Assembly (NCBI GenBank): GCA_003569245.1
Contig: BGOM01000019.1
Span: 186,001 to 250,000 of the forward strand
DNA from: Opitutia bacterium
GTDB lineage: Bacteria > Verrucomicrobiota > Verrucomicrobiia > Opitutales > UBA953
Direction of reading: 5' to 3'
Length of the DNA: 64,000 nt
Part shown: positions 55,495 to 63,700 of the stretch, one piece after another
Position numbering within the stretch: position 1 is the first letter of the stretch
How the letters are laid out: every line of letters begins with the position of its first letter
The notes under the pieces: generated by a model
Database searches by the model: none
What the model was told of the DNA's origin: nothing
What the model saw: the letters and a program-made list of their open reading frames with translations, nothing else
Position numbers and translations under genes: made by a program

Positions 55495-55911
55495 TCAGTG
55501 GTCGCAGATGCAGCCGTACTCCGGGCGCTTGCACTCGCCGCAGAGCGAGGTGTTGAGCGTGACACGGAAGTTGGCGGGCTTGGCGTCGGCCTTGGCGCGG
55601 ATCTGGACGACGATCGGGGCGGGCTCCTTGGCCTGCAGCGGTTCCTTGGTGATGAAGCCGTTGGCCTGAGCCTCCAGCGTGACGTCCTTACCGTCGACCT
55701 TGACGATCACGGTGCGGTCGCCACGGGCGGCCGGCTTGCCGGCCTCGTCGACGAAGGTCACGGTGGCCTTGCGGTCCTGCTGAATCAGGAAGTCGGCGCG
55801 GACGCCAGGGGCTTCCAGGGCTCGGCCGGGGCGAGGTTCGGTAGCCGGCTTGGCGGGTTCGGCGGCGACGAGCACGCCGATTGAGAACAATGACAGGAGG
55901 AGGGTTTTCAT
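55495..55911 (-). CDS. exported small Cys-rich-tail protein of the efflux operon
   Basis: The 138-aa product has a signal peptide (MKTLLLSLFSIGVLVAA), a beta-rich body and a C-terminal CGECKRPEYGCICDH, with four Cys and one His within 15 residues. That cluster looks like a metal site. It overlaps the RND pump gene by ATGA and is the last gene of the unit, so a periplasmic metal-binding or metal-delivery role is a reasonable inference. I recognise no named family. Confidence 0.78.
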   Translation of the reverse strand: MKTLLLSLFSIGVLVAAEPAKPATEPRPGRALEAPGVRADFLIQQDRKATVTFVDEAGKPAARGDRTVIVKVDGKDVTLEAQANGFITKEPLQAKEPAPIVVQIRAKADAKPANFRVTLNTSLCGECKRPEYGCICDH

Positions 55912-58900
55912 GGTTGGTTGGGTGTTGGGTTGGAAGAAGAACGGGGACGCGACTCGACCCAGTCGTAGAGGACGGGCAACAGGAGCAGCGTCAGGGCGGT
56001 GGAAGTAAAGATACCGCCGATGACGACGGTCGCCAAGGGCTGTTGCACTTCGGCGCCCGGGCCGGTCGACAGCGCCATGGGCACGAAGCCGAGCGACGCC
56101 ACGAGCGCGGTCAGGAGCTTCGGGCGTAGGCGGGTCAGGGTGCCGTCCGTAACGGCCTGACGCAGCGGGACGCCGGCCTCACGGAGCTGATTGATGAAGC
56201 TGATCAGCATGATGCCGTTGAGAACGGCGATGCCCGAGACGGCGATGAAGCCGATGCCGGCAGAAATCGTGAACGGCATGCCGCGAAGCCAGAGCGCGAG
56301 CACCCCGCCGGTGGCGGCGAGCGGCACGCAGGTGAACACGAGCGCCGCCTGCCTGAAGCTGCCGAAGCCGGCGTAGATGAGGAGCAGGATCAGCCCGAGA
56401 GCCGCAGGGACGACCAAGGCGAGGCGTTCGCGGGCGCGCTGCAGGTTCTCGAACTGACCGCCGAACTCCCAGTAGACGCCGCCGACAGGCTTGACCTCGG
56501 CCTTGAGACGGGCCTCGGCCTCACGCACGAAGCCCTCGGTGTCGCGGCCGCGGACGTTGATCAGGATCGCCAGGCGTCGCCGGGCATCCTCGCGGGTGAT
56601 GGTGCCGGGGCGCTCGACCAGCTTGACGTCGGCGACCTTGGAAAGCGCTACCATCGTGCCTGAACCGTCCTCCGCCGAGACCGGCAGGTCGCCGATCCGC
56701 GAGGGCGAGCTTTGCTCAGCGCCTTGCAGACGGACCACGACCTCCAGGGGGCGCCCTTGGGCGGGAATCTGACCGGCCCTCGCGCCGCCGAGGGCGGCCG
56801 AGACGATGTCATTGAGTTCCTCCGCATGCAGGTTGCGGCGGACCAGCTGGTCGCGCCTGGGAATGATGTCGACGGAGGGCAATAAGCCGGAGGCTTCGAA
56901 CTCGACATCACCGCCTCCGGGAATCTTGCGCAAGACCTCGACGGCCTGCGTGGCGACGGACTCCATATCCGACAGCTCGTCCCCGAAGATCTTCAGCGAA
57001 AGGTCGGCTCGGGCGCCGGCCATGATCTCGTTGAAACGGAGTTGGATGGGTTGGGAGAACATCACGGTCTGCCCAGGCACGGTGCGTTCGAGCAGGTCGG
57101 ACATCAGCTCGACGAGCCGGGCCTTGGTGATGGGCGCACCACCCTCGCGGCGCCAGGTGTCGCGAGGCCTCAGCGTGATGTAGGTGTCGGCGACATTAGG
57201 CCCCATGGGGTCGCTCGCGATCTCGGCCGTGCCGATGCGGGCGAAGATATGGTCGATCTCGGGGAACTTGGCTCGCAAGAGGGACTCGGAACGCTTCTGC
57301 AGGTCCACGGACGAACGGAGGTCGAGGCTGGAGGCGCGGACGAACTGGATCGTGATGGACCCCTCGTCGAGCTGCGGGATGAAGTCGGCGCCGAGGCGGG
57401 TGTAGCCGATCACGGCCGCCAGGGCGGCGCACGCCGAGGCCGCGACGGCGGCGGTCCGATGGGCGAAGCACCATTCGAGCATCACCGCGAAACCTGACTT
57501 GAGCCGACGGATCAAGCCGCCCTCCTCCGCGTGGCCCTCGGCGTGCAGCCAGAAGGACGCCAAGGCAGGCATGACCGTGAGAGCGACGACGGCCGAGGCG
57601 GCCAGGGCGACCACGACGGCTCCGGCCATGGGCTTGAACATCTTCCCCTCGATGCCTTCGAGGGCGAAGATCGGCACATAGACGAGCGTGATGACGGTGA
57701 CGCCGAGGAACATCGGACCGGCGACCTCGCCGGCCGCGGCGGAAAGCTCGGACGTGCGCTCATCCTCCGTCAGGGGACGGCCGAGGGCGCGGACCCGCTC
57801 CTCGAGCCGTCGCAGGAAGTTCTCCACCATCACGACGGAGCCATCGACGATGAGCCCGAAGTCGATCGCGCCCAGGCTCATCAGGTTGGCGCTGGCCTTG
57901 GAGGCGGCCATGCCCGTGAGCAGGAGCAGGAAGGACAGAGGGATGGCCAGGGCGACGAGCAGCGCGGCCCGCCAATGGCCGAGCAGCAAGAGCAGCACGG
58001 CGATGACGATAAGCGCCCCCTCGAGCAGGTTGGTCTCGACCGTGCGGATGGTGGATCCGACGAGGTCGGAGCGGTCATAGAGCACGGTCAGCTTCACGCC
58101 CTCCGGCAGGTGGGCACCGATGGCAGCGAGCTTCTCCGTCGCGCGGCGCGAGACCTCGCGGGAGTTCTCGCCGGCGAGCATGATTGCGGCGCCGACGACC
58201 GCTTCGTGGCCGTCGACGGTGGCCGCGCCCATACGGGAGGCGTTGCCGATCGAGACGCCGGCGACATCGCCCACGGTCACGGCGGGACCAAGGCCGGCCG
58301 GGCGCAACGGGATGCCGGCCAAGTCCTTGGCGGTGCGGACGCGGGTGTCGGCCCGGACGGTAAAGGCCTCCCCGCCCAGCGACACAACTCCGCCGCCGGC
58401 GTTCTCGGTATTGCGGCGCACGGCCCGGAGCAGTTCCGACATGGGCACGCCGGCCTTGGCCAGCTTGGCGAGATCCGGCTCCACGAGCATCTGCCGCTCA
58501 TGGCCGCCTATGACGTTGACGTCCGCCAACCCAGGTGTGGAGCGAAGGGCCGGACGCACCCGCGTGTCGTGCAGCAGGCGGAGTTCCCGGAGGCGCGTGG
58601 CCTCGTCGGCCGGCGCCTTGGCATCGGCCGAGTAGCCGATGGAGTAATAGACGATCTCGCCCAGGCCAGTGCTGATCGGCGCCATCACGGGCACGGCACC
58701 CGGCGGCAGGTTGCCGGAGGCCTGACCGATGCGCTCGGTCACGAGCTGGCGGGCGCGGAAGATGTCCGTGCCGTCCTCGAAGATCAGCGTGACCTGGGAG
58801 AGACCGACCTTGGAGAGAGAACGGAACTCCACGAGACCCGGCAGGCCCGAGAGTTCGGACTCCAGTGGGATGGTCATGCGGGACTCGATCTCGTCAGCAG

Positions 58901-59069
58901 CAAGGGCGGGGAGCGCGGTGTTGATCTGCACCTGCGGTCCCGTGATGTCAGGCATGGCGTCCACCGGGACGCGATAGGCCGACCAGAAGCCGAGGGCACT
59001 GAGCAGCAGGGCGCACGTCAGCACGGCGCCGCGACGGCGGATGGACCAGCGGGCGAGGGCCGCGACCAT
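55908..59069 (-). CDS. heavy-metal RND efflux pump (CzcA type)
   Basis: The 1053-aa inner-membrane pump has twelve helices in the RND layout: one N-terminal helix, a large periplasmic domain, helices 2-6, a second periplasmic domain, and the rest. The fourth helix reads DFGLIVDGSVVMVEN. The acidic DFG-x3-DG-x5-E pattern is that of HME-RND pumps for divalent ions (CzcA: Zn, Co, Cd or Ni) rather than CusA. MPDITGPQVQI near the start is also typical. It starts 1 bp after the adaptor stop. The exact metal is inferred only from this motif. Confidence 0.95.
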   Translation of the reverse strand: MVAALARWSIRRRGAVLTCALLLSALGFWSAYRVPVDAMPDITGPQVQINTALPALAADEIESRMTIPLESELSGLPGLVEFRSLSKVGLSQVTLIFEDGTDIFRARQLVTERIGQASGNLPPGAVPVMAPISTGLGEIVYYSIGYSADAKAPADEATRLRELRLLHDTRVRPALRSTPGLADVNVIGGHERQMLVEPDLAKLAKAGVPMSELLRAVRRNTENAGGGVVSLGGEAFTVRADTRVRTAKDLAGIPLRPAGLGPAVTVGDVAGVSIGNASRMGAATVDGHEAVVGAAIMLAGENSREVSRRATEKLAAIGAHLPEGVKLTVLYDRSDLVGSTIRTVETNLLEGALIVIAVLLLLLGHWRAALLVALAIPLSFLLLLTGMAASKASANLMSLGAIDFGLIVDGSVVMVENFLRRLEERVRALGRPLTEDERTSELSAAAGEVAGPMFLGVTVITLVYVPIFALEGIEGKMFKPMAGAVVVALAASAVVALTVMPALASFWLHAEGHAEEGGLIRRLKSGFAVMLEWCFAHRTAAVAASACAALAAVIGYTRLGADFIPQLDEGSITIQFVRASSLDLRSSVDLQKRSESLLRAKFPEIDHIFARIGTAEIASDPMGPNVADTYITLRPRDTWRREGGAPITKARLVELMSDLLERTVPGQTVMFSQPIQLRFNEIMAGARADLSLKIFGDELSDMESVATQAVEVLRKIPGGGDVEFEASGLLPSVDIIPRRDQLVRRNLHAEELNDIVSAALGGARAGQIPAQGRPLEVVVRLQGAEQSSPSRIGDLPVSAEDGSGTMVALSKVADVKLVERPGTITREDARRRLAILINVRGRDTEGFVREAEARLKAEVKPVGGVYWEFGGQFENLQRARERLALVVPAALGLILLLIYAGFGSFRQAALVFTCVPLAATGGVLALWLRGMPFTISAGIGFIAVSGIAVLNGIMLISFINQLREAGVPLRQAVTDGTLTRLRPKLLTALVASLGFVPMALSTGPGAEVQQPLATVVIGGIFTSTALTLLLLPVLYDWVESRPRSSSNPTPNQP

Positions 59070-59070
59070 C

Positions 59071-59505
59071 TCAGTGTCCGTCGGCGCAGCCGACGCCCCC
59101 CTTGATCGCCTGCAGTTCGGCCGTCCAAAGGTCCCGGACGCCGGCGACGACGACGAGGTCGCCCTCCAGCACGCCGTCCGTGATCTCCGCGGTCTCGGCG
59201 GACTCAGTGCCGACCTTCACCGGGGTGCGCAACCAGCGCTGTCCGTTCGCCACGAAGATAAACACGCCCTCTGACGTCCGGAGCAAAGCCTGCCGCGGCA
59301 ACACCACGCGGTCAGACTTCGTCAGCGCCTCGGCCTTGCGCAGGCCGATGAACTCGACCGCCTCCGGGGTAAGCAGCAGCCCCTGCCCCTTCTTGAATTC
59401 TGCGGCCTTGGCCGCCGGTGCGGGGCTTTCGATACCGACCGAGGTCGCGGGCTTGCCGCAACCGGCCAAGACAGCCAGGGAGCATGCGAGGATGACGTTT
59501 CTCAT
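59071..59505 (-). CDS. minimal periplasmic adaptor lipoprotein of the efflux pump
   Basis: The 144-aa product has a lipoprotein signal (LAVLAGCG, Cys16) and then matches only the C-terminal part of RND adaptors (beta-barrel/membrane-proximal region: VVLPRQALLRTSEGVFIFVANGQRWLRTPVKVG, in pieces). The lipoyl and alpha-hairpin domains that normally contact TolC are missing; family members are usually 350-450 aa. It ends HADG-like with GVGCADGH. It overlaps the outer-membrane gene by ATGA and is followed at once by the pump. No frame with the missing domains is seen, so this is a truly short form. Confidence 0.82.
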   Translation of the reverse strand: MRNVILACSLAVLAGCGKPATSVGIESPAPAAKAAEFKKGQGLLLTPEAVEFIGLRKAEALTKSDRVVLPRQALLRTSEGVFIFVANGQRWLRTPVKVGTESAETAEITDGVLEGDLVVVAGVRDLWTAELQAIKGGVGCADGH

Positions 59506-60769
59506 CGGGCGGAGACGGGATTGAAGTTCACGCCGCTCAGCTCGCGGAGACGGAAACCCGCCTCGACGGCCTGCTCCTGGATCACCAAGGCGGAGTCGAC
59601 GGCCTCGAGGTAGCCCGCCTGGGCGTCCATGAAGAGCTGCAGGGAGAGAGCCCCCGCGCGGAAATGACTTTCGGCGAGCTTGGCGGCTTCGGCGAAGCGC
59701 ACCGCCGGGTCGTCCTTGTGCATGCGCAGCTGATCGACCTTGGAGGCGTAGGACAGCCAGGTCTGGCCGAGGTCCTTCTCGACGTCGCGCCAGGCCGCGG
59801 CGATGGCCGCCTTCGACTGCCGCTTGCGTTCGTTGGCCGCGCGCTCGGCGGAACCGGAACGGCCGCTCACAGGCAGCGGGATGTCGAAGCGCAGGCCGAC
59901 GATGGTCTCGCGCCCGCCCACGCGGTCCTGCAAGACATAAGGTCCGGCCGTGAAGCCCGGGACGCTGTTCGAACGCGCGAGATCGGACTGCAGGCTGAGC
60001 TGCTCGGACTCGAGCACCTGCATCCGGTAGGAGAAGTTGCCATCCCGCGCGGAAGCGAGGAACTCGTCGAGCCTGGGGGCGTCCTTGAGCGCGAGCACCG
60101 GCGCCTTGACGACGAGCGGGGCGAGCGAAGGCGCGCCGCGCAACTGGTTCATCTCCAGCAAGGCCTGCTGCAGCGCCAAGCGCGCCTCCTCGGATCGGCG
60201 GCGCGCGACGACTTCGGCGGCCTCGACCGATCGCAGCTCAATGGTCGGGGCGGGGCCGGACGGGTCGCGACCGACCAAGGCCTTGCGCAGGCCGGCGAAA
60301 CGTTCGGCGACCTCCTCGCAGGCCTGGGCACGGACCTGGGCGCGGGAAAGACGATAAGCCAGCACCGTGGCCTTGGCCTCGAGCGCCTGCTCGAAGCGCC
60401 CCAGCCCGAGCTTGGCGATCTCGACCTGATGGTCCGCGATCGCGCGGCGAAAGCGCAGGCGTTCGGCCACTCGAAGGTCTGACTCAGCGATGCCGTCCAG
60501 ACCTGACCTTCGTCAAGGAAGGCGCCGCCCGCATCGCGCAGGCGCTTACGGCCGACCTCGACCGAGAGGACAGGGTCTGGGTTGGAGGATGCCGAAGAGC
60601 CTGCCTCGCGCTCAGCGGCCAGCGCGGCGATGTAGGCCTGATGCTCGGGGTTGGACTCGACGGCTTGGCGGACGAGGTCGGCGACCTCGACCGGAAACGG
60701 GATTGGGTTCGGCTCCGCGGACGATCAGCGGGGCCAGAGGAAGAAGATGGAGATACGGGAAAGGGTCAT
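59502..60769 (-). pseudogene. TolC/CusC-type outer-membrane factor, frameshifted
   Basis: The intact part (59502 to about 60465) encodes a TolC-type coiled-coil protein (ARSNSVPGFTAGPYVLQD, RTQ-type helices, ERAANERKRQSKAA). Upstream, a second frame continues in register (VEVADLVRQAVESNP, SVEVGRKRLRD, GQVWTASLSQTFEWP), and a third is needed for a sensible signal peptide (LAPLIVRGAEP). The shifts lie near 60462-60470 and 60700-60745; an in-frame TGA at about 60726 falls within the last. Without it the pump lacks its exit channel. Sequencing error is a fair alternative. Confidence 0.8.
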
Positions 60770-60838
60770 GAGTTTGGATGCATGCGGGCGCAGGCCAGGG
60801 TGCCCCCTTGGCGACGTGGTGTTTGATACGGCACGCCC

Positions 60839-60857
60839 CGCGTCCGTCGCGGACGCG
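60839..60857. other. perfect 8-bp hairpin upstream of the TolC-type gene
   Basis: CGCGTCCG (60839-60846) pairs with CGGACGCG (60850-60857) over a 3-base loop, between the Cys-rich small gene and the outer-membrane gene. No T-run follows on the minus strand, so it is not a simple terminator. It could affect expression of the efflux genes, but there is no further evidence. Confidence 0.5.
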
Positions 60858-60871
60858 AAGAGACGGGCGGC

Positions 60872-61261
60872 TTAGGCCACCGTATGAACCAGCCTCAGAT
60901 ACGCAGGCACAACGACCCAGCCCTCAAGGCCGGGGGGCGACAGGCAAACGAAAGAGCAATGAAAATGGGCGGTCCGTCTCGACGGGAGATTGTTCGCCAT
61001 AGGCGAAACCGGAGTCAACAAGGGAGCACTCACCAAGACATTGGCGAGCGGGAGCAAGACTTCCGGCGAGTCAGCAAGCGCGACCGAATTCGAAGGCACC
61101 AAGCAATCCGAACAATCATCGGGCTGGGCGCAGGCTTGGCCGGCATGCTCGCAATCGGCCGAGACATCGTCGCAGGCACAATGATCGGCCGCGAGGACAC
61201 CGACCGTCGCCCACAATAGCAGGGCGAGGCAGGCGAAGAGTCTGGAACGGGCGACAAGCAC
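60872..61261 (-). CDS. exported Cys-rich small protein at head of efflux unit
   Basis: A GTG at 61261 starts a 129-aa product with a signal peptide (LFACLALLLWATVGVLA) and a Cys-rich first third: HCACDD, DCEHAG, ACAQPDDCSDC, then a hydrophobic segment and HFHCSFVC. Seven Cys within about 26 residues suggest metal binding or disulfides. Small exported Cys-rich or His-rich proteins commonly precede heavy-metal efflux genes. It precedes the outer-membrane gene by about 100 bp on the same strand. I recognise no family. Confidence 0.62.
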   Translation of the reverse strand: MLVARSRLFACLALLLWATVGVLAADHCACDDVSADCEHAGQACAQPDDCSDCLVPSNSVALADSPEVLLPLANVLVSAPLLTPVSPMANNLPSRRTAHFHCSFVCLSPPGLEGWVVVPAYLRLVHTVA

Positions 61262-61457
61262 TGCCTTCAGATTTCGTGCGGCCTGACCGAAGTCAAGCGA
61301 GGCACGGCCTTTGGGGCGCGCAATCGCGGAGGGGGTACCCGTTGGTCATAGTTCTTGGTCATACTTGGACCGGCACACCCGATCTTTTGGTAGAGTTTAT
61401 GGTAACGTCGGATGGCCAGCGGCTCACCGATACCCTCGCAATAAGCATTTTATGCAG
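61262..61457. other. intergenic region between the Cys-rich gene and tRNA-Ser
   Basis: These 196 bp are less GC-rich than average (for example ggtagagtttatggtaacg). They contain no convincing gene, and no integrase or excisionase remnant that I can identify. The efflux-unit promoter should lie here. Confidence 0.4.
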
Positions 61458-61490
61458 AAAAACGGGGGAAGTCCGTCATTCGGACATCCC
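61458..61490 (-). terminator. terminator after tRNA-Ser(GCT)
   Basis: On the minus strand GGGATGTCCG pairs with CGGACTTCCC (one mismatch, 5-nt AATGA loop), followed by CCGTTTTTC, about 10 bp past the tRNA CCA end. This is a typical intrinsic terminator for a monocistronic tRNA gene. Confidence 0.83.
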
Positions 61491-61499
61491 GCGCTAAAG

Positions 61500-61590
61500 T
61501 GGCGGAGAGGATGGGATTCGAACCCACGATACCCTTTTGGGGTATACCCATTTAGCAAACGGGCGCTTTCGGCCACTCAGCCACCTCTCC
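61500..61590 (-). tRNA. tRNA-Ser, anticodon GCT
   Basis: Reading minus strand from 61590: acceptor GGAGAGG pairs with CCTCTCC, discriminator G, CCA encoded at 61500-61502. The D arm has GGCTGAGTGGCC; the anticodon stem CCCGT/ATGGG holds loop TTGCTAA (anticodon GCT, AGC at 61554-61556 on the plus strand). A long variable arm (TATACCC/GGGTATC) marks it as serine. The T arm is GTGGG-TTCGAAT-CCCAT. All parts fold, so it should be functional and read AGC/AGU codons. Confidence 0.97.
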
Positions 61591-61701
61591 AGGTCCTCTG
61601 TTGATTCAGGGGATGGGCTTGATAGGCGGGGTCGGCGACGAGGTCAAGGCACGAGGAGGCCCTCGCCGCAGGCCCGCAAACAGGGGCTCCGCTCCGCGGG
61701 C

Positions 61702-62906
61702 TCAGTCGAACGAGGGGACCTTGAGCGTGGCGCCGCCCTGCAGGGCGGATTGGTGCGCGATCATGCCGGGGGCGGTGTAGGCGACGGCGGCGTACACATC
61801 GACGAGGGGCTTGCGGCCTTTGACGAGGGAGTCGACGAACTCGTGCGTGATGAAGCAGTGCGAGCCTTCGTGGCCGCTGTCGTGGCGCAGGGGTTCGGGC
61901 AGCAGGTCGGTCTTCCACCAGGCGGGCGCGGCGTAGCGCTCGACGACCTGAGCGGAGCGCGAGAAGCCGCCGCTGTCCTTCTCGGTCGTGGCCTTGGCGC
62001 GCACAGACGACGGGGCCGCCGAGGCCGGCGGGGTCGGCGTGGTAGAAGCTCAGGCGGTCGCCGTAATAGCGGGCGCGTTCCCCGCCCTTCTGCGCGCCGC
62101 GCCACCAGACGGCGACGCGCATGGAATTGCCCCGGTCGGTGCGGAAGAGCGCGGTCTCGTTCCAGAAGGGGTTCTGGTAAGCGTTGTCCTTGAGGATGGG
62201 ATCGTCATCACCCCAGCCATGGCAGGAGACCTCGACGAGCCGCTCGCCGGTGATGCCGAGGAGGTGGCGGTGCAGTGGGTCGGGTAATGCATCGGCGGGA
62301 GGCCGTGCCGCCAGGTGCGCCGGCCGTTCTCGAAGTAGAGCGACTCGAGCCCGGGGTGATGATACTCGGACTCGACGTGGAAGAAGCCGGCCGAACGCGC
62401 CCCTTCCTGGTAGAACTTGCGGGCCGAGATCGTGAGCTGCTGCCAGCCAGCTGGTCTCGCCCATCATGTAGGTCAGGCCCGCCTGCCTTGACGGCGCCGA
62501 CGAGCTGGGCGCATTCGTCGAGGGTCATCGCGGCGGGGACAGCGCTGAGGGACGTGCTTGCCGGCGGCGAGGCAGAGCAAGGTGTGGCGGACGTGGTCCG
62601 GGCGGGGTGGGCGAGGAAGACCGCCTCGACCTTCGGGTCCTTGAGGAGTTTCCTCGAGCGATGGGTAGGCCTTGGCGCAGCGGTAGGGTCTTCTGCAGGG
62701 CCGCGCGGCGATCCGCGCGGAGGTCGCTTCACCGCCTCCACGACGCAATCCGGATGCTAATGGAATGGAAGGTCGCGCCGAAGCGGCCGCCGACGATGCC
62801 GACGCGGACTTGCGCGCTCGGTGGTGAACGGGACCTGGGCAGGCAGCGCGAGGGCGCCCAGCGCGCCAAGGGAGAGATTCCGCACGAATTGTCGACGGGT
62901 GGTCAT
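61702..62906 (-). pseudogene. Gfo/Idh/MocA-type oxidoreductase with Tat signal, multiply frameshifted
   Basis: ATG 62906 starts a Tat-like signal (MTTRRQFVRNLSLGALG). Across several frames one can follow a Rossmann start (VGIVGGRFG), YRCAKAYPSLEE, KDPKVEAVFLAHPA, MTLDECAQLVGAVKAG, GETSW, YEYHHPGLESLYFENG-like text, MHYPTHCTA, LVEVSCHGWGDDDPILKDN, MRVAVWWRGA and the C-terminal CFITHEFVDSLVKGRKPLVD. At least six shifts are needed, near 62010, 62265, 62440, 62500-62650, 62700 and 62820. This is either an old pseudogene or a low-quality sequence stretch. Secreted Gfo/Idh proteins of this kind are common in Verrucomicrobia. Confidence 0.8.
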
Positions 62907-62992
62907 GGGTCGGGGTGAGTCTGTATTAGGCGTTCGCGGCTTGGATTTCGACCTGATTTTCGCGAGGACGGAGGGAGGACCCCCAAGGTGGT

Positions 62993-63011
62993 CCAGGGGT
63001 CACACCCCTGG
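62993..63011. repeat. CCAGGGG/CCCCTGG hairpin
   Basis: CCAGGGG (62993-62999) and CCCCTGG (63005-63011) form a perfect 7-bp stem with a 5-nt loop in the region between the Gfo/Idh pseudogene and the DUF3800 remnant. There is no T-run. Confidence 0.6.
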
Positions 63012-63068
63012 TGCCGGACCCTAGGGGCAGACGGTGGCGGCGGCCACCGACCCCGCCTCCAAAGACGC

Positions 63069-63311
63069 ATGCACCTCCTCTACGTCGATGAAAGCGGCGA
63101 TACCGGCCGGAACAACCCAGTGAACCATACTTTCGTCCTGTGCGGCTTGCTGGTCCACCACGCCGACTGGCACGTCGCGCAAGGGGCCTTGGAGGAGATG
63201 CGACCGACTGTTCGCCGAAAGGGGCGTGACTTGCATCGTGAAAGGGAAAGGGGGCGCTTTCGCGCCCCCCTAGGAGGAATCTCGGCGGGTCTTAGCCGCC
63301 TACACACCTGA
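63069..63311 (+). pseudogene. DUF3800 N-terminal remnant
   Basis: ATG 63069 begins MHLLYVDESGDTGRNNP, then TFVLCGLLVHHADWH, the metal-binding RNase H-like start of DUF3800 proteins. After about residue 60 (RRKGRDLHRE, near 63240) the frame loses similarity, and at 63250 runs into a GC hairpin before stopping at 63311. Full members are about 200-280 aa. It is therefore a fragment, perhaps cut by a repeat insertion. Confidence 0.72.
63250..63269. repeat. GGGGGCGC hairpin within the DUF3800 remnant
   Basis: GGGGGCGC (63250-63257) pairs perfectly with GCGCCCCC (63262-63269) around a TTTC tetraloop, exactly where DUF3800 similarity ends. It may be the edge of an inserted or rearranged repeat. Confidence 0.65.
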
Positions 63312-63459
63312 GAGGAAGCTGGCATGCCCAGGGATGAGGGCAAGGGGAATAGAATAAGGGGAAATGCCCAGGAAGGAGATGGGGATGAAGCAATGAGTAC
63401 AGATAATGGAGTACGGAGTGCGGATAGAGCCAAGGGTCATAGGAGGTAGGGCTGACGTC

Positions 63460-63513
63460 AACAGGGGGTCAGGCACATCATCGCTGCGCGAGATGAAGCC
63501 AGACCCCCTGTTT
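63460..63513. repeat. REP-like hairpin with AACAGGGGGTCAGGC arms
   Basis: Left arm AACAGGGGGTCAGGC (63460-63474) pairs with GCCAGACCCCCTGTT (63498-63512) with one mismatch. The GGGGTCAGGC core is shared with the large palindrome at 42130-42226, so both belong to one dispersed family. Confidence 0.8.
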
Positions 63514-63520
63514 CGGCCGC

Positions 63521-63542
63521 GGACCAGCGGGGACGCTGGTCC
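63521..63542. repeat. GGACCAGCG/CGCTGGTCC hairpin
   Basis: GGACCAGCG (63521-63529) and CGCTGGTCC (63534-63542) form a perfect 9-bp stem with a GGGA loop, directly next to the REP-like element. It could be a separate short repeat family or an extension of the same element. Confidence 0.75.
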
Positions 63543-63700
63543 CTACCGAGAGACAGCGATGCGCGGGTCAGCATCAGGGAAAGGGTCAGAAGAAGCTGTC
63601 GGAAATTAAGGCCCCGGCCGTAGCCCTTGCCTCATCCTCAGGTGGAGAGCCCTAAGCCAGACCGGTTGATGGAGCCCCGGATGTGTCGTGAATAAAAAGC

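Larger units (their letters stand above)
55320..61526 (-). mobile_element. putative tRNA-Ser integrated mini-island carrying metal efflux genes
   Basis: The interval between the tRNA-Ser 3'-end copy (55320-55346) and the intact tRNA gene (61500-61590) contains exactly the heavy-metal efflux genes and their small Cys-rich partners. The tRNA 3' end points into this interval, as expected for integration at the tRNA 3' end. No integrase or mobility gene is visible, so it would be a non-autonomous or decayed island. A partial second tRNA copy arising some other way is an alternative explanation. Confidence 0.62.
63241..63700. other. repeat-rich gap between DUF3800 copies
   Basis: These 460 bp contain no complete gene. 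They hold three separate hairpins (63250-63269, 63460-63513, 63521-63542) and purine-rich stretches such as gggaaatgcccaggaagg. The pattern is that of intergenic repeat accumulation. Confidence 0.55.

Noticed and set aside
60715-60745. Selenocysteine codon in the signal peptide of the TolC-type gene
   Set aside because: The TGA lies in a signal peptide, where Sec makes no sense. Two compensating indels give a good signal sequence.
60490-60771. Plus-strand small ORF over the TolC-type N-terminus
   Set aside because: It runs opposite to clear TolC-type sequence (VEVADLVRQAVESNP) on the minus strand.
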